A stretch of 64,000 nt of DNA from Streptomyces filipinensis (GTDB lineage Bacteria; Actinomycetota; Actinomycetes; Streptomycetales; Streptomycetaceae), in NCBI RefSeq assembly GCF_014649495.1, contig NZ_BMTD01000002.1:62001-126000 (forward strand), given 5' to 3'. A program made the translations under genes and the position numbers. Below, piece after piece: positions 32,283 through 41,063 of the stretch. Each line of letters starts with the position of its first letter. Positions within the stretch are counted from its first letter, which is position 1. The notes under the pieces were generated by a model. The model was given only the letters and a program-made list of their open reading frames with translations. It searched no databases and had not been told where the DNA came from.

Positions 32283-33874
32283 CCCGCCTCCCGGTACACC
32301 GCCGCCTCCTCCAGGTCCAGGCGTCTGAGCAGCGCGCGCAGCATCTCGTCGTCGATGTAGCGGTGGTCGCGGAGCCTGACGAAGACCTCGCGTTCGGCAC
32401 TGATCATCTCGCGGGACAGCCGGCGGTAGGTGTCGTCCACGGTCTCGCCGGTGACCGGGTTGGTCTGCCCCAGGCGCTCCCAGACGGCGTTGCGGCGGCG
32501 CTCCAGGACCGTGCGCAGCCGGTCGGCCAGCGGCGGGGGCAGGGCGTTGCGCTCGTCGGACAGGAGCTCGTCCAGGCGCCCCTCGGCGGCCCGGGAGGCC
32601 TGCGCCTGGGCGTTGGCCTCGGCGAGCGTCTCGGCCTGCCGGTCGCGCCCCGGGAAGCGCATCAGGCGGATCAGCGGCGCGAGCGTCAGGCCCTGCACGA
32701 CGAGCGTGCCGATGACCGTGGTGAAGGTCAGGAACAGGATCAGGTTCCGCTGCGGGAAGGGAGCACCGCCGTGCACCGTGAGCGGGATCGAGAACGCGAT
32801 GGCCAGGGACACCACGCCCCGCATGGCGGCCCATCCCGTCACGACCGGGCCCCGCCAGGTGGGGTCCTCCTCGCGCTCCCTGACGCGGCGGAAGAGCCGG
32901 CGGGGCAGGAAGGTCGCCGGAAACACCCAGACGAAGCGGGCCGCGACGACCACGAGGAAGATCGCGGTCGCGTACCAGACCGCGTCGGCTCCCTGGTACG
33001 CGCCCAGTCCCTTCAGGACCGTCGGCAGCTGCAGGCCGATGAGCGCGAACACGGCCGATTCCAGCACGAAGGCGACCATCCGCCACACCGCGTCCTCCTG
33101 GAGCCGGGTGGCGAAGTCGACCTCCCACGCGCGATGCCCGAGGTAGACCGCGACCACCACGACGGCGAGGACCCCGGAGCCGTGGAACTGCTCGGCCACG
33201 CCGTAGGCGACGAAGGGGATCAGCAGGGAGAGCGTGTTCTGCAGCAGCGCCTCCTTCAGGTGGGTGCGCAGCCAGTGGATCGGCACCATGAGCACCATTC
33301 CGACGGCGACACCGCCGACGGCGGCCCGCAGGAACTCGCCGACGCCGCCCGCCCAGGTGGCCCCCTCGCCGACGGCCGCGGCGAGTGCCACCTTGTACGC
33401 GGTGATCGCGGTGGCGTCGTTGAGCAGGGACTCGCCCTGCAGGATGGTGGTGATCCTGGACGGCAGGCCGACCCGGCGCGCGATGGCCGCGGCCGCGACC
33501 GCGTCCGTCGGGGCCACCACCGCGCCCAGCACGAGCGCGGCGGGCAGCGGCAGCCCCGGCACGACGAGATAGGCGGCCCAGCCGACGGCGAAGGTCGCGA
33601 AGAGCACGTACCCGATCGACAGCAGCCCCACGGGCCGCATCTGGGCGCGCAGATCGAGGTACGAGCTCTCGGTGCCCTCCTTGTACAGCAGCGGGGGCAG
33701 CACCAGGGGCAGGACGACCTCCGGGTCCAGCGTGTAGTGCGGGACGCCGGGGACGTACGAGACCGCCAGGCCCACGGCGACGAGCAGCAGCGGGGCCGGC
33801 ACGGGACCACGCCGGGCGGCCCCCGCGACCGCCGCACTGCCCGCCACCAGCAACAGCAGCGGCATCACGTCCAT
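32279..33874 (-). CDS. CPA1-family Na+/H+ antiporter
   Basis: The protein has 531 residues. About twelve membrane segments begin with MPLLLLVAGSAAVAGAARRG and include the ion-binding region VLGAVVAPTDAVAAAAIARR and ESLLNDATAITAYKVAL, where the NDA/PTDA Asp residues are conserved. The C-terminal 120 residues are cytoplasmic, charged and helical (ETLAEANAQAQASRAAEGRL). ATG 33874 follows GAGGATC; the open frame continues to 34282 but without family similarity. It exchanges cytoplasmic Na+ for H+ and serves pH and salt balance. It is divergent from the UBP zinc-finger gene by 61 bp, and this neighbour pairing is common in actinomycetes. Confidence 0.9.
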   Translation of the reverse strand: MDVMPLLLLVAGSAAVAGAARRGPVPAPLLLVAVGLAVSYVPGVPHYTLDPEVVLPLVLPPLLYKEGTESSYLDLRAQMRPVGLLSIGYVLFATFAVGWAAYLVVPGLPLPAALVLGAVVAPTDAVAAAAIARRVGLPSRITTILQGESLLNDATAITAYKVALAAAVGEGATWAGGVGEFLRAAVGGVAVGMVLMVPIHWLRTHLKEALLQNTLSLLIPFVAYGVAEQFHGSGVLAVVVVAVYLGHRAWEVDFATRLQEDAVWRMVAFVLESAVFALIGLQLPTVLKGLGAYQGADAVWYATAIFLVVVAARFVWVFPATFLPRRLFRRVREREEDPTWRGPVVTGWAAMRGVVSLAIAFSIPLTVHGGAPFPQRNLILFLTFTTVIGTLVVQGLTLAPLIRLMRFPGRDRQAETLAEANAQAQASRAAEGRLDELLSDERNALPPPLADRLRTVLERRRNAVWERLGQTNPVTGETVDDTYRRLSREMISAEREVFVRLRDHRYIDDEMLRALLRRLDLEEAAVYREAG

Positions 33875-33935
33875 GATCCTCGCCCACCCTCGTTTTCCGC
33901 GCGGCCACCCGCACACCCGTCGTAATCTGGCAATC

Positions 33936-34196
33936 ATGAAACAGTGCACGCACGCCGAAGCGCTGCCGCACCCGGAGCCGGACCCGCGCGACGCCACCTG
34001 CCCGGAGTGCCTCCGGGACGGCACCCACCCCATCCAGCTGCGGCTGTGCCTGACCTGCGGCCACGTCGGCTGCTGCGACTCCTCGCCGGGGAGGCACGCC
34101 ACGCAGCACCACGAGGCGTCCGGCCACCCGGTCATGCGGTCCTTCGAGCCCGGCGAGGAGTGGCGGTGGTGCTTCGTGGACCACGTTCTCGTCTGA
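33936..34196 (+). CDS. UBP-type zinc-finger protein
   Basis: This small protein has 86 residues. Cys/His pattern: CTHAE, CPECLRDG, LCLTCGHVGCCDSSPGRHAT, HHEASGHPVMRSFEPGEEW and WCFVDHVLV, the whole UBP zinc finger. In eukaryotes this fold binds ubiquitin C-termini; in actinomycetes it is often beside or fused to Na+/H+ antiporters with unknown role. It is divergent from the antiporter gene, so the two may be co-regulated. Confidence 0.9.
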   Translation: MKQCTHAEALPHPEPDPRDATCPECLRDGTHPIQLRLCLTCGHVGCCDSSPGRHATQHHEASGHPVMRSFEPGEEWRWCFVDHVLV

Positions 34197-34285
34197 GTTC
34201 TGGTGTGCGAGCGGTTTCCCGGGCGCTCGCATTCCCGTCCGGCCGCCTTCTCGTGTGACACTGCATGCGGCGGCGACCGCACGAC

Positions 34286-34311
34286 GGTTCGAGCGTGTGA
34301 CGTCTGGGTAC
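34286..34311 (+). promoter_or_regulatory. SigB-family-type promoter ahead of the anti-sigma/sigma operon
   Basis: GGTTC (34286-34290), a 15-nt spacer and GGGTAC (34306-34311) fit the group 3 stress-sigma consensus GNTT-N14-16-GGGTAY. It lies about 200 bp upstream of the rshA-like gene. Such promoters are read by SigB/SigH-class factors, so autoregulation is possible. Confidence 0.45.
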
Positions 34312-34508
34312 GTCAACCCGGCGCGCCCTCTTCCCATTTGGGCGCGCTAACCCTCTAGACACGGAGCGTATGCACAGCTTTACTGTGAGTGACGCCAGGG
34401 GGGTTGGGGTCCCGGGACAGGAACGTTCGGAGCGCGATAGCGTCACCGCGGAACCACGTACGCGTTACCCCGGGGGGCGACCCTCGGCCCCGTAAAGCTT
34501 GTACCACC

Positions 34509-34937
34509 ATGGAGGTGAGGGTGTCCCAGATCGCAGGCGAGCCCACGGCGAATCAGGACTTCGTGGAAGTCCGGCTGCCGGCTGCGGGTGCCTACCTGTC
34601 GGTGCTGCGGACGGCCACGGCCGGTCTCGCGGCCCGCTTGGACTTCACCCTGGACGAGATCGAGGACCTGCGCATCGCCGTCGACGAGGCCTGCGCGATC
34701 CTGCTCCAACAGGCCGTGCCCGGCTCCGTGCTCAGCTGTGTCTTCCGGCTCGTCGACGACTCGCTGGAAGTCACGGTCGCGGCGCCGACCACGGACGGTC
34801 ACGCCCCCTCGCGGGACACCTTCGCCTGGACCGTGCTGTCGGCCCTCGCGGGCAAGGTCTCGTCCGCCGTCGACGAGGACAAGACCGTGTCGATCAGCCT
34901 CTACAAACAGCGCGGCGCGGGCCCTGGCCCGGCGTGA
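34509..34937 (+). CDS. RsbW/SpoIIAB-like anti-sigma factor (RshA/UshX type)
   Basis: This 142-residue protein has a GHKL ATPase-like fold: DFVEVRLPAAGAYLSVLRTA, LDEIEDLRIAVDEACAILLQ and LEVTVAAPTTDG. The N-box Asn of typical kinases (E-x-x-x-N) is replaced: AVDEACAILL has Asp-Glu-Ala-Cys-Ala, so kinase activity is doubtful. It binds the sigma factor encoded immediately downstream, whose GTG start overlaps its stop (GTGA). ATG at 34509 is used; GTG at 34521 behind GGAGGTG is an alternative. In S. coelicolor this pair is ushX/rshA-sigH. It probably holds the sigma factor in the absence of osmotic stress. Confidence 0.85.
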   Translation: MEVRVSQIAGEPTANQDFVEVRLPAAGAYLSVLRTATAGLAARLDFTLDEIEDLRIAVDEACAILLQQAVPGSVLSCVFRLVDDSLEVTVAAPTTDGHAPSRDTFAWTVLSALAGKVSSAVDEDKTVSISLYKQRGAGPGPA

Positions 34938-36046
34938 GGAACGGGGACGGTCCGGTGCGGGACGAAGAGCGCGGCACACGGGAGCTGCCGGCCGGGGACG
35001 GGGGTGCCTCCTGGCCGAGGACGGCCGAGACGTCCGGGGAGGGCCCCCGGGACGGTTCCCGGCGCATGGCGGACGGCATCGACGGCATCCCCGAGCAGGC
35101 CAGACCGCACCCGGAGGACGACTCCGCGCGGGCCGGCGGTGACGGTTCCGTTGAGGGCGCGCCCGCGGCGGGACCCCGCGCGGCGGCCAGGGCTCGGGGA
35201 AGGGCTACGGGCGGGACGATGAGCGAGCACGAGCGGTACGCCGAGGACGACGCGCCGGGCGCGGAAGCCGTGCAGGCCGCACAGCACGACCCGCAGGACC
35301 GCAGCGGGGCCCGGGCGAAGTTCGTCGAGCTGCGCGGCCTGAACGCGGGCAGCCCGGAGTACGCGGAGCTGCGCAACCAGCTGGTCCGCATGCACCTGCC
35401 GCTCGTGGAGCACCTGGCGCGCCGCTTCCGCAACCGCGGCGAGCCGCTGGACGACCTCACGCAGGTCGCCACGATCGGTCTGATCAAGTCCGTCGACCGG
35501 TTCGACCCGGAGCGCGGCGTGGAGTTCTCCACGTACGCCACCCCGACCGTCGTCGGCGAGATCAAGCGGCACTTCCGCGACAAGGGCTGGGCCGTCCGCG
35601 TGCCGCGCCGGCTGCAGGAGCTGCGGCTCGCACTGACCACGGCGACGGCCGAGCTGTCCCAGCTGCACGGCCGCTCCCCCACGGTCCACGAGCTGGCCGA
35701 GAAGCTCGCGATCTCCGAGGAGGAGGTCCTGGAGGGCCTGGAGTCCGCCAACGCGTACTCCACACTGTCCCTGGACGTCCCCGACACCGACGACGAGTCC
35801 CCGGCGGTCGCCGACACCCTCGGCGCGGAGGACGAGGCGCTGGAGGGCGTGGAGTACCGGGAGTCCCTGAAGCCGCTGCTGGAGGACCTCCCGCCGCGGG
35901 AGAAGCGGATCCTGCTGCTGCGCTTCTTCGGGAACATGACCCAGTCGCAGATCGCGCAGGAGGTCGGCATCTCCCAGATGCACGTCTCCCGGCTGCTGGC
36001 GCGCACCCTGGCCCAGCTGCGGGAGAAGCTCCTCGTCGAGGAGTAG
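34934..36046 (+). CDS. sigH: Group 3 stress RNA polymerase sigma factor (SigH type)
   Basis: This is the SigB/SigF-family factor paired with the preceding anti-sigma gene. Region 2: LVRMHLPLVEHLARRFRNRG, LTQVATIGLIKSVDRFDPER, FSTYATPTVVGEIKRHFRD. Region 3 contains HGRSPTVHELAEKLAISEEE. Region 4 HTH: PPREKRILLLRFFGNMTQSQ, IAQEVGISQMHVSRLLART. The GTG at 34934 gives 370 residues with a 110-residue acidic N-terminal extension; ATG 35219 would give 275 residues. The same frame is open back to TTG 34499, through the whole anti-sigma gene, permitting a 515-residue isoform. In S. coelicolor SigH is known to occur in multiple isoforms; which starts apply here is inference. Confidence 0.85.
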   Translation: MRNGDGPVRDEERGTRELPAGDGGASWPRTAETSGEGPRDGSRRMADGIDGIPEQARPHPEDDSARAGGDGSVEGAPAAGPRAAARARGRATGGTMSEHERYAEDDAPGAEAVQAAQHDPQDRSGARAKFVELRGLNAGSPEYAELRNQLVRMHLPLVEHLARRFRNRGEPLDDLTQVATIGLIKSVDRFDPERGVEFSTYATPTVVGEIKRHFRDKGWAVRVPRRLQELRLALTTATAELSQLHGRSPTVHELAEKLAISEEEVLEGLESANAYSTLSLDVPDTDDESPAVADTLGAEDEALEGVEYRESLKPLLEDLPPREKRILLLRFFGNMTQSQIAQEVGISQMHVSRLLARTLAQLREKLLVEE

Positions 36047-36058
36047 CGCGGCCCTGCG

Positions 36059-36505
36059 CTATTCGGCGCGGCCCGGTCCCCTGATGCCGAGGGCCCGGGT
36101 CGTCTCGCCGTTGACGAGCAGCACCAGCGCCGCGACGGCGACGGCCGTGAGCGCGATACCGGCCGGGACGGCCAGGCTGTCGGCGTGGATCAGGTTGTAC
36201 GCGATCGGCAGCGCCATGAGCTGTGTGATCACCGCGGGACCGCGGCTCCAGCTGCGCCGCAGCAGCAGTCCGCGCGCGGCGAGCAGCGGCAGCAGCGCGA
36301 GCACGACCAGCGTGATGCCGAGGGTCACGGCCTGCTGCCGGTCGTCCGGGGAGCCGGTGAGGCCGAGCACGAGCACCCACAGACCGCCGCCGCCCAGGGC
36401 GAGACCCTCCAGCGCGGCCAGCACGGCGGCGTACGTCAGCCGGCGCGGGCGCGGGCCGGCGGCGGCTTCGGCGGTGTCCTGGGCGGGGCTCTGCTCACTG
36501 CTCAC
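36059..36505 (-). CDS. Small integral membrane protein
   Basis: This 148-residue protein has four predicted membrane segments: LTYAAVLAALEGLALGGGGL, AVTLGITLVVLALLPLLAAR, AVITQLMALPIAYNLI and VPAGIALTAVAVAALVLLVN. GTG 36505 (VSSEQSPAQDTAEAA) is the likely start; an N-terminal polar tail precedes the first helix. I recognise no characterised family. The open frame upstream to 37609 is a shadow of the kinase gene on the other strand. It is convergent with sigH, only 12 nt between stops. Confidence 0.75.
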   Translation of the reverse strand: MSSEQSPAQDTAEAAAGPRPRRLTYAAVLAALEGLALGGGGLWVLVLGLTGSPDDRQQAVTLGITLVVLALLPLLAARGLLLRRSWSRGPAVITQLMALPIAYNLIHADSLAVPAGIALTAVAVAALVLLVNGETTRALGIRGPGRAE

Positions 36506-36703
36506 CCCAGCAGGGTAACGGGGGCGGTGCGAGCGCCCCGAAAGGGGCGCGCGCGACCGCGCGACCAGCCACCCCGGACGCCCGCCCGGCAGCGGTGCCG
36601 CACCCCCGCGGCGCGGCGCCGTGTCCACTGTCACGCCCCCACCTCTTACCGGATCCCTACCTCGCTGTGTGCCCGGTACCCCCCAGTAGGTACGCTGCCC
36701 TCC

Positions 36704-37672
36704 ATGCGTGCACTTCTCGTGGTCAATCCGGCGGCAACCACCACAAGCGCACGCAGGCGTGACGTCCTGATCCACGCGCTGGCGAGCGAGATGAAGCTGG
36801 AGGCGGTCACCACCGAGTACCGCGGCCACGCGCGCGACCTCGGCCGGCAGGCGGCGGACAGCGACGACATCGACCTCGTGGTGGCGCTGGGCGGCGACGG
36901 CACGGTCAACGAGGTCGTCAACGGGCTGCTGCACGCCGGACCCGACCCCGAGCGCCTGCCCGGCCTCGCCGTCGTGCCGGGCGGCTCCACGAACGTCTTC
37001 GCCCGCGCCCTGGGCCTGCCCAACGACCCCGTCGAGGCCACCGGCGCCCTTCTGGACGCCCTGCGCGAGGGCAGCGAGCGGGTCGTCGGGCTCGGCCTGA
37101 CGTCGGGCACGCCCGGCACCGAGGACGAGGCGGTCCCGGACCGCTGGTTCACCTTCAACGCCGGCCTCGGTTTCGACGCGGGCGTGGTCGGCCGGGTCGA
37201 GCAGCAGCGCGAGCGGGGCAAGAAGTCGACGCACGCGCTGTACGTCCGCCAGGTGGTCCGGCAGTTCCTCGGCGAGCAGAACCGCCGGCACGGCTCGATC
37301 ACACTGCGGCAGCCCGGCGAGGACCCGATCAGTGATCTTGTGGTCGCCATAGTCTCGAACACGTCCCCGTGGACGTATCTCGGCAATCGCCCCATGTATA
37401 CGTCGCCTAAGGCGTCGTTCGACACGGGCATCGACGTGCTCGGTCTCAGCCGCCTCTCGACGGCCGCGGTTGCCCGGTATGGCACCCAGTTGCTCACTTC
37501 GTCCCCCGAGCGCGGACCCCATGGCAGGCATGTGGTCTCCCTGCACGACCTGGACCGGTTCACCTTGCATTCGAAGGTGCCTCTCCCCCTCCAGATGGAC
37601 GGTGACCACCTCGGGCTGCGTACGAGCGTGACGTTCACAGGCGTACGCCGTGCACTGCGTGTGATTGTGTGA
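36704..37672 (+). CDS. Diacylglycerol kinase-family lipid kinase
   Basis: The protein has 322 residues. The nucleotide-binding domain begins MRALLVVNPAATTTSARRRD and has the signature VVALGGDGTVNEVVNGL and VVPGGSTNVFARALGLP. The C-terminal domain carries FTFNAGLGFDAGVVGRVEQQ and MDGDHLGLRT, equivalent to the DAG kinase E/D site. It phosphorylates diacylglycerol or related lipids at the membrane, returning it to phosphatidic acid. ATG at 36704; the upstream frame is unrelated. It precedes wblE by 320 bp but the long AT-richer gap argues for separate promoters. Confidence 0.88.
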   Translation: MRALLVVNPAATTTSARRRDVLIHALASEMKLEAVTTEYRGHARDLGRQAADSDDIDLVVALGGDGTVNEVVNGLLHAGPDPERLPGLAVVPGGSTNVFARALGLPNDPVEATGALLDALREGSERVVGLGLTSGTPGTEDEAVPDRWFTFNAGLGFDAGVVGRVEQQRERGKKSTHALYVRQVVRQFLGEQNRRHGSITLRQPGEDPISDLVVAIVSNTSPWTYLGNRPMYTSPKASFDTGIDVLGLSRLSTAAVARYGTQLLTSSPERGPHGRHVVSLHDLDRFTLHSKVPLPLQMDGDHLGLRTSVTFTGVRRALRVIV

Positions 37673-37992
37673 GCGGAAGACGCAAAAGTCCTTTCACTCG
37701 AACGTTTAGGCCAGGATCCACCCCATGGAAGTACGGCTGTGACCTAGTCGACACCGAGGAATCAAAAAAAACTTTCCGGAAGGGGTTGTATCCGCCGCTG
37801 AGGTTTGCGAGTCTCTACGTGGCGATCGGGACGGCCCGCAACACCGGCCTCCACTGATCACCGGAACCCCTCTTCAAACCAAGGACCACGCCGGGGAAGA
37901 CTCGGCGGTCGGCCCTTCACTTGTTGAGGGATTCGTGAAAGCGTTCACATTCACAAGCAATCTGCATGTAATACCAAGGAGAGGTAGCAGCC
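37673..37992 (+). promoter_or_regulatory. wblE upstream region
   Basis: A 320-bp gap, AT-richer than its neighbours, holds a run of eight A residues at about 37763-37770. The inverted repeat GTGAA-AGCG-TTCAC is at 37935-37948. TTCACA (37944-37949) and TGTAAT (37967-37972) with a 17-nt spacer could be a promoter close to the start codon, with GGAGAGG as ribosome-binding site. A 62-codon frame in this gap (37669-37857) is not gene-like. Confidence 0.4.
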
Positions 37993-38250
37993 ATGGACTG
38001 GCGTCACAACGCCGTTTGCCGCGAGGAAGACCCCGAGCTCTTCTTCCCCATCGGCAACACCGGTCCTGCGCTGCTGCAGATCGAGGAAGCCAAGGCCGTC
38101 TGCCGTCGCTGCCCGGTGATCGAGCAGTGTCTGCAGTGGGCGCTCGAGTCCGGCCAGGACTCCGGCGTCTGGGGTGGTCTCAGCGAGGACGAGCGCCGCG
38201 CCATGAAGCGCCGCGCCGCCCGCAACCGGGCCCGTCAGGCCTCCGCCTGA
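37993..38250 (+). CDS. wblE: WhiB-family iron-sulfur regulator WblE
   Basis: This 85-residue protein has the four Cys ligands of a [4Fe-4S] cluster: C9 in NAVCREEDPELFF, then CRRCPVIEQC. The glycine-rich turn SGVWGGLSEDERR and a basic C-terminal tail (KRRAARNRARQ) complete the WhiB pattern. WhiB1/WblE proteins bind region 4 of the principal sigma factor and respond to NO or oxygen. The protein is near-identical in my memory across Streptomyces. It is transcribed alone and ends before an intrinsic terminator. Confidence 0.94.
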   Translation: MDWRHNAVCREEDPELFFPIGNTGPALLQIEEAKAVCRRCPVIEQCLQWALESGQDSGVWGGLSEDERRAMKRRAARNRARQASA

Positions 38251-38378
38251 CACTCCCACCCCTGCTGACAGCCTGAGCTTGGCGGCGCGTGCAGCACGCA
38301 CGCATCTCCCGCCCCCGAGCCGCAGCGCGCAGTATCCCCCGATGCGCTTAGCCCAACAGCAGAGCAGCAACGAGCACG

Positions 38379-38410
38379 AGCCTCGGACCAATGACGGTCC
38401 GGGGCTTTTT
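38379..38410. terminator. Intrinsic terminator between wblE and the histidine kinase
   Basis: AGCCTCGGACC (38379-38389) pairs with GGTCCGGGGCT (38396-38406), followed by a T-run at 38406-38410. It lies in the convergent interval and can serve wblE, one of few T-tailed hairpins in this GC-rich window. Confidence 0.8.
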
Positions 38411-38472
38411 GCTGTGCCCGCACCGTGCCCACCCTCCACAGGGCAAACGGCCGCCGCTGTGCGGCAGTTGGG

Positions 38473-39939
38473 TCACTTCTGCGCCCGCACGGGAATGTCG
38501 AGGATCACCCTGGTCCCCCGGCCCGGCGCCGGGACCATGTCGAAGGAGCCGCCCAACTCGCCCTCCACCAGGGTGCGGACGATCTGCAGGCCGAGGTTGC
38601 CCGAGCGGTGCGGGTCGAAGTCCTCGGGCAGCCCGACCCCGTCGTCCTGGACCGTGACGAGGAGGCGGGCCTCCTTGGTCGTACCGCCGCGAACCGCCGA
38701 CACCTCGACCGTGCCGGTGTCGCCCTCACGGAATCCGTGCTCCAGGGCGTTCTGCAGGATCTCGGTGAGGACCATCGACAGCGGGGTGGCGACCTCGGCG
38801 TCGAGTATCCCGAAGCGTCCGCTGCGCCGGCCGGTCACCTTGCCCGGCGAGATCTCGGCGACCATGGCCAGCACACGGTCGGCGATGTCGTCGAACTCCA
38901 CACGCTCGTCCAGGTTCTGGGACAGCGTCTCATGCACGATCGCGATCGAGCCGACACGCCGGACGGCCTCCTCCAGGGCCTCCCGGCCGCGCTCGGACTC
39001 GATGCGCCGGGCCTGCAGCCGCAGCAGCGCGGCGACCGTCTGGAGGTTGTTCTTCACCCGGTGGTGGATCTCCCGGATGGTCGCGTCCTTGGTGATCAAC
39101 TCCCGTTCGCGCCGCCGCAGTTCGGTGACGTCCCGGCACAGCACCAGGGAACCGATGCGGGTGCCCTTGGGCTTGAGCGGGATCGCCCGGAACTGGATCA
39201 CGCCGTCATGGGCCTCGATCTCGAACTCCCGCGGCGCCCAGCCGCTGGCCACCTTGGCGAGCGCCTCGTCCACCGGCCCCCGGGTCGGGGCGAGTTCGGC
39301 GGTGGTCTGGCCCAGGTGCTGGCCGACCAGGTCGGCGGCGAGACCGAGGCGGTGGTAGGCGGAGAGGGCGTTCGGAGAGGCGTACTGGACGATGCCGTCC
39401 GCGTCGAGGCGGATCAGGCCGTCGCCGACGCGCGGCGAGGCGTCCATGTCGACCTGCTGGTCGGGGAAGGGGAAGGAGCCGGCCGCGATCATCTGGGCGA
39501 GGTCGGAGGCGCTCTGGAGGTAGGTCAGCTCCAGCCGGCTCGGGGTGCGGACGGTCAGCAGATTGGTGTTGCGGGCGATCACGCCGAGGACGCGGCCCTC
39601 ACGTCGCACCGGGATGGACTCGACGCGTACGGGGACCTCTTCACGCCACTCCGGGTCGCCCTCGCGCACGATCCGGCCCTCGTCCAGCGCCGCGTCCAGC
39701 ATGGGCCGGCGGCCGCGCGGGACGAGGTGGCCGACCATGTCGTCGTGGTAGGAGGTGGGGCCGGTGTTGGGGCGCATCTGGGCGACCGAGACATACCGCG
39801 TGCCGTCGCGGGTGGGGACCCACAGGACCAGATCGGCGAAGGAGAGGTCGGAGAGCAGCTGCCACTCCGAGACCAGCAGATGGAGCCACTCAAGGTCGGA
39901 GTCGTCGAGGGCGGTGTGCTGGCGGACCAGTTCGTTCAT
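38473..39939 (-). CDS. PdtaS-type sensor histidine kinase
   Basis: The protein has 488 residues. A GAF-like N-terminal sensor (about 10-170, SDLSFADLVLWVPTRDGTRY) is followed by a PAS domain (VGDGLIRLDADGIVQYASPN to LVLCRDVTELRRRE). The HisKA_2 helix carries the phospho-accepting His in IREIHHRVKNNLQTVAALLR. The ATPase domain has EILQNALEHGF, DDGVGLPEDF and NLGLQIVRTLVEG. There is no membrane segment, so it is a cytosolic sensor. Kinases of this type pair with ANTAR antiterminator response regulators, not found nearby. ATG 39939; the extension to 40170 is unlike the family. A dre site lies 237-254 bp upstream. Confidence 0.9.
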   Translation of the reverse strand: MNELVRQHTALDDSDLEWLHLLVSEWQLLSDLSFADLVLWVPTRDGTRYVSVAQMRPNTGPTSYHDDMVGHLVPRGRRPMLDAALDEGRIVREGDPEWREEVPVRVESIPVRREGRVLGVIARNTNLLTVRTPSRLELTYLQSASDLAQMIAAGSFPFPDQQVDMDASPRVGDGLIRLDADGIVQYASPNALSAYHRLGLAADLVGQHLGQTTAELAPTRGPVDEALAKVASGWAPREFEIEAHDGVIQFRAIPLKPKGTRIGSLVLCRDVTELRRRERELITKDATIREIHHRVKNNLQTVAALLRLQARRIESERGREALEEAVRRVGSIAIVHETLSQNLDERVEFDDIADRVLAMVAEISPGKVTGRRSGRFGILDAEVATPLSMVLTEILQNALEHGFREGDTGTVEVSAVRGGTTKEARLLVTVQDDGVGLPEDFDPHRSGNLGLQIVRTLVEGELGGSFDMVPAPGRGTRVILDIPVRAQK

Positions 39940-40175
39940 GGAGGGCACGTCTGCGAGCGTACCCGCGGGCCGGGGGTGGCCGGAAAACACCCGCGGGCCG
40001 CGGCGCCTGGAAGGGACCCTCAACCCTCCCGGCACCGCAGCCCGGAGCATCATCGGCCGTGGGGTGTGCGGTCCCGGTCGGCCGAAGGTCGAGGAGCCGG
40101 GGCAGTCAGGGCAGAGAGCGCCGGTTCCTCGATCCGCCTTCCTGTGCGGGGAAGACGGAGGCTTGTTCACTTGGA

Positions 40176-40193
40176 TTGTGGACTAGACCACAA
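40176..40193. promoter_or_regulatory. dre-like DasR operator upstream of the histidine kinase
   Basis: TTGTGGACTAGACCACAA has one mismatch in the core to TGGTCTAGACCA (TGGACTAGACCA, 40179-40190). The known DasR consensus is ACTGGTCTAGACCACT. It stands between the kinase gene start (39939) and the end of the TetR gene. Confidence 0.7.
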
Positions 40194-40264
40194 GGATGTG
40201 TCCACGGCCTTGTCGGCATGCACGACTGATGGCACCCGATGCCACGCAGCCTAGCCCGCCTCGG

Positions 40265-40894
40265 TCAGTCGCGGGGCCAGATGGCCGTGGCAATTTCCGC
40301 GAGCGCTTCCAGTTCCTCGCGGCTCGCTCCGTCGCGGGCCTGCTGGGACATGCCCTGGATCATCGCGCCGGTGTGCCGGGCGAGGGTCGTGGCATCGGTG
40401 CCGGCCGGGAGCCGCCCGGCCGCGACGTCCGCCCTGATCCGGGAGGCGAGGGCGGCGATGTTCCGGTTGCGCCGCTCGCGCAGCAGCTCCTCGATCTCGG
40501 GGCTGGTGCAGTTGGTGGCGGCGTGCACGACCAGGCAGCCGTACGGGTGCGCGGGGTCGGTGTACGCGACGGCGGCCTCGCGCAGCGTGCGCTCGACGGC
40601 GGCGCGGGCGGTGGGCTCCTCGGCGAGGGCGCGGCCGACGAAGGCTCCGTGGGTGTCGGCGTAGACCCGGACGACCTCCTCGAACAGGGTCCGCTTGTCA
40701 CCGAAGGCCGCGTACAGGCTCGGGGCGCCGATGCCCATGATCCGGGTGAGGTCGGAGACCGAGGTGGCCTCGTAGCCGTGCTCCCAGAAGGCCATGAGCG
40801 CCTTCTCCAGCGCGGTGGCCCGATCGAAGGAGCGCGGCCGACCTCGCCCCTTCGGCGCCTTGACCTGCTCTTCCACCTGTCCGCGTCCCACCAT
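40265..40894 (-). CDS. TetR-family transcriptional regulator
   Basis: This 209-residue protein has an N-terminal HTH: GRPRSFDRATALEKALMAFW, then YEATSVSDLTRIMGIGAPSL, YAAFGDKRTLFEEVV. The C-terminal ligand domain contains AYTDPAHPYGCLVVHAATNC, typical of TetR_C regulators near small oxidoreductases. Its target is unknown. ATG 40894 (MVGRGQVEEQ) is taken; a longer start at 40915 is possible. It is divergent from nagB (169 bp). Confidence 0.87.
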   Translation of the reverse strand: MVGRGQVEEQVKAPKGRGRPRSFDRATALEKALMAFWEHGYEATSVSDLTRIMGIGAPSLYAAFGDKRTLFEEVVRVYADTHGAFVGRALAEEPTARAAVERTLREAAVAYTDPAHPYGCLVVHAATNCTSPEIEELLRERRNRNIAALASRIRADVAAGRLPAGTDATTLARHTGAMIQGMSQQARDGASREELEALAEIATAIWPRD

Positions 40895-41009
40895 GGAGCG
40901 TATTTTATAGCGCACCCTAGAGAAATGTCCCCGTCGTGTCGTAGGATTTTTATGTAACGACCGATAGATAACTCAGAAGGGAGGGCCGGCGCAGGGCGAT
41001 TCTGTTAGA

Positions 41010-41023
41010 TTGGTCTAAACCAC
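41010..41023. promoter_or_regulatory. dre DasR operator upstream of nagB
   Basis: TTGGTCTAAACCAC contains TGGTCTAAACCA (41011-41022), one mismatch from the dre core. It is 41 bp ahead of the nagB start codon, a position suited to repression. DasR binding here would be relieved by glucosamine-6-phosphate, the NagB substrate. Confidence 0.85.
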
Positions 41024-41063
41024 ATAGAGACGCACGAGCCCACTTCAGAACGGCAGGCCCAGC

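Noticed and set aside
37758..37790. Possible SigR promoter upstream of wblE (GGAAT ... GTTG)
   Set aside because: Spacer is 22 nt, not the required 18-19.
37669..37857. A 62-codon frame between the lipid kinase and wblE
   Set aside because: Basic, no conserved pattern, poor codon bias; overlaps the likely promoter region.
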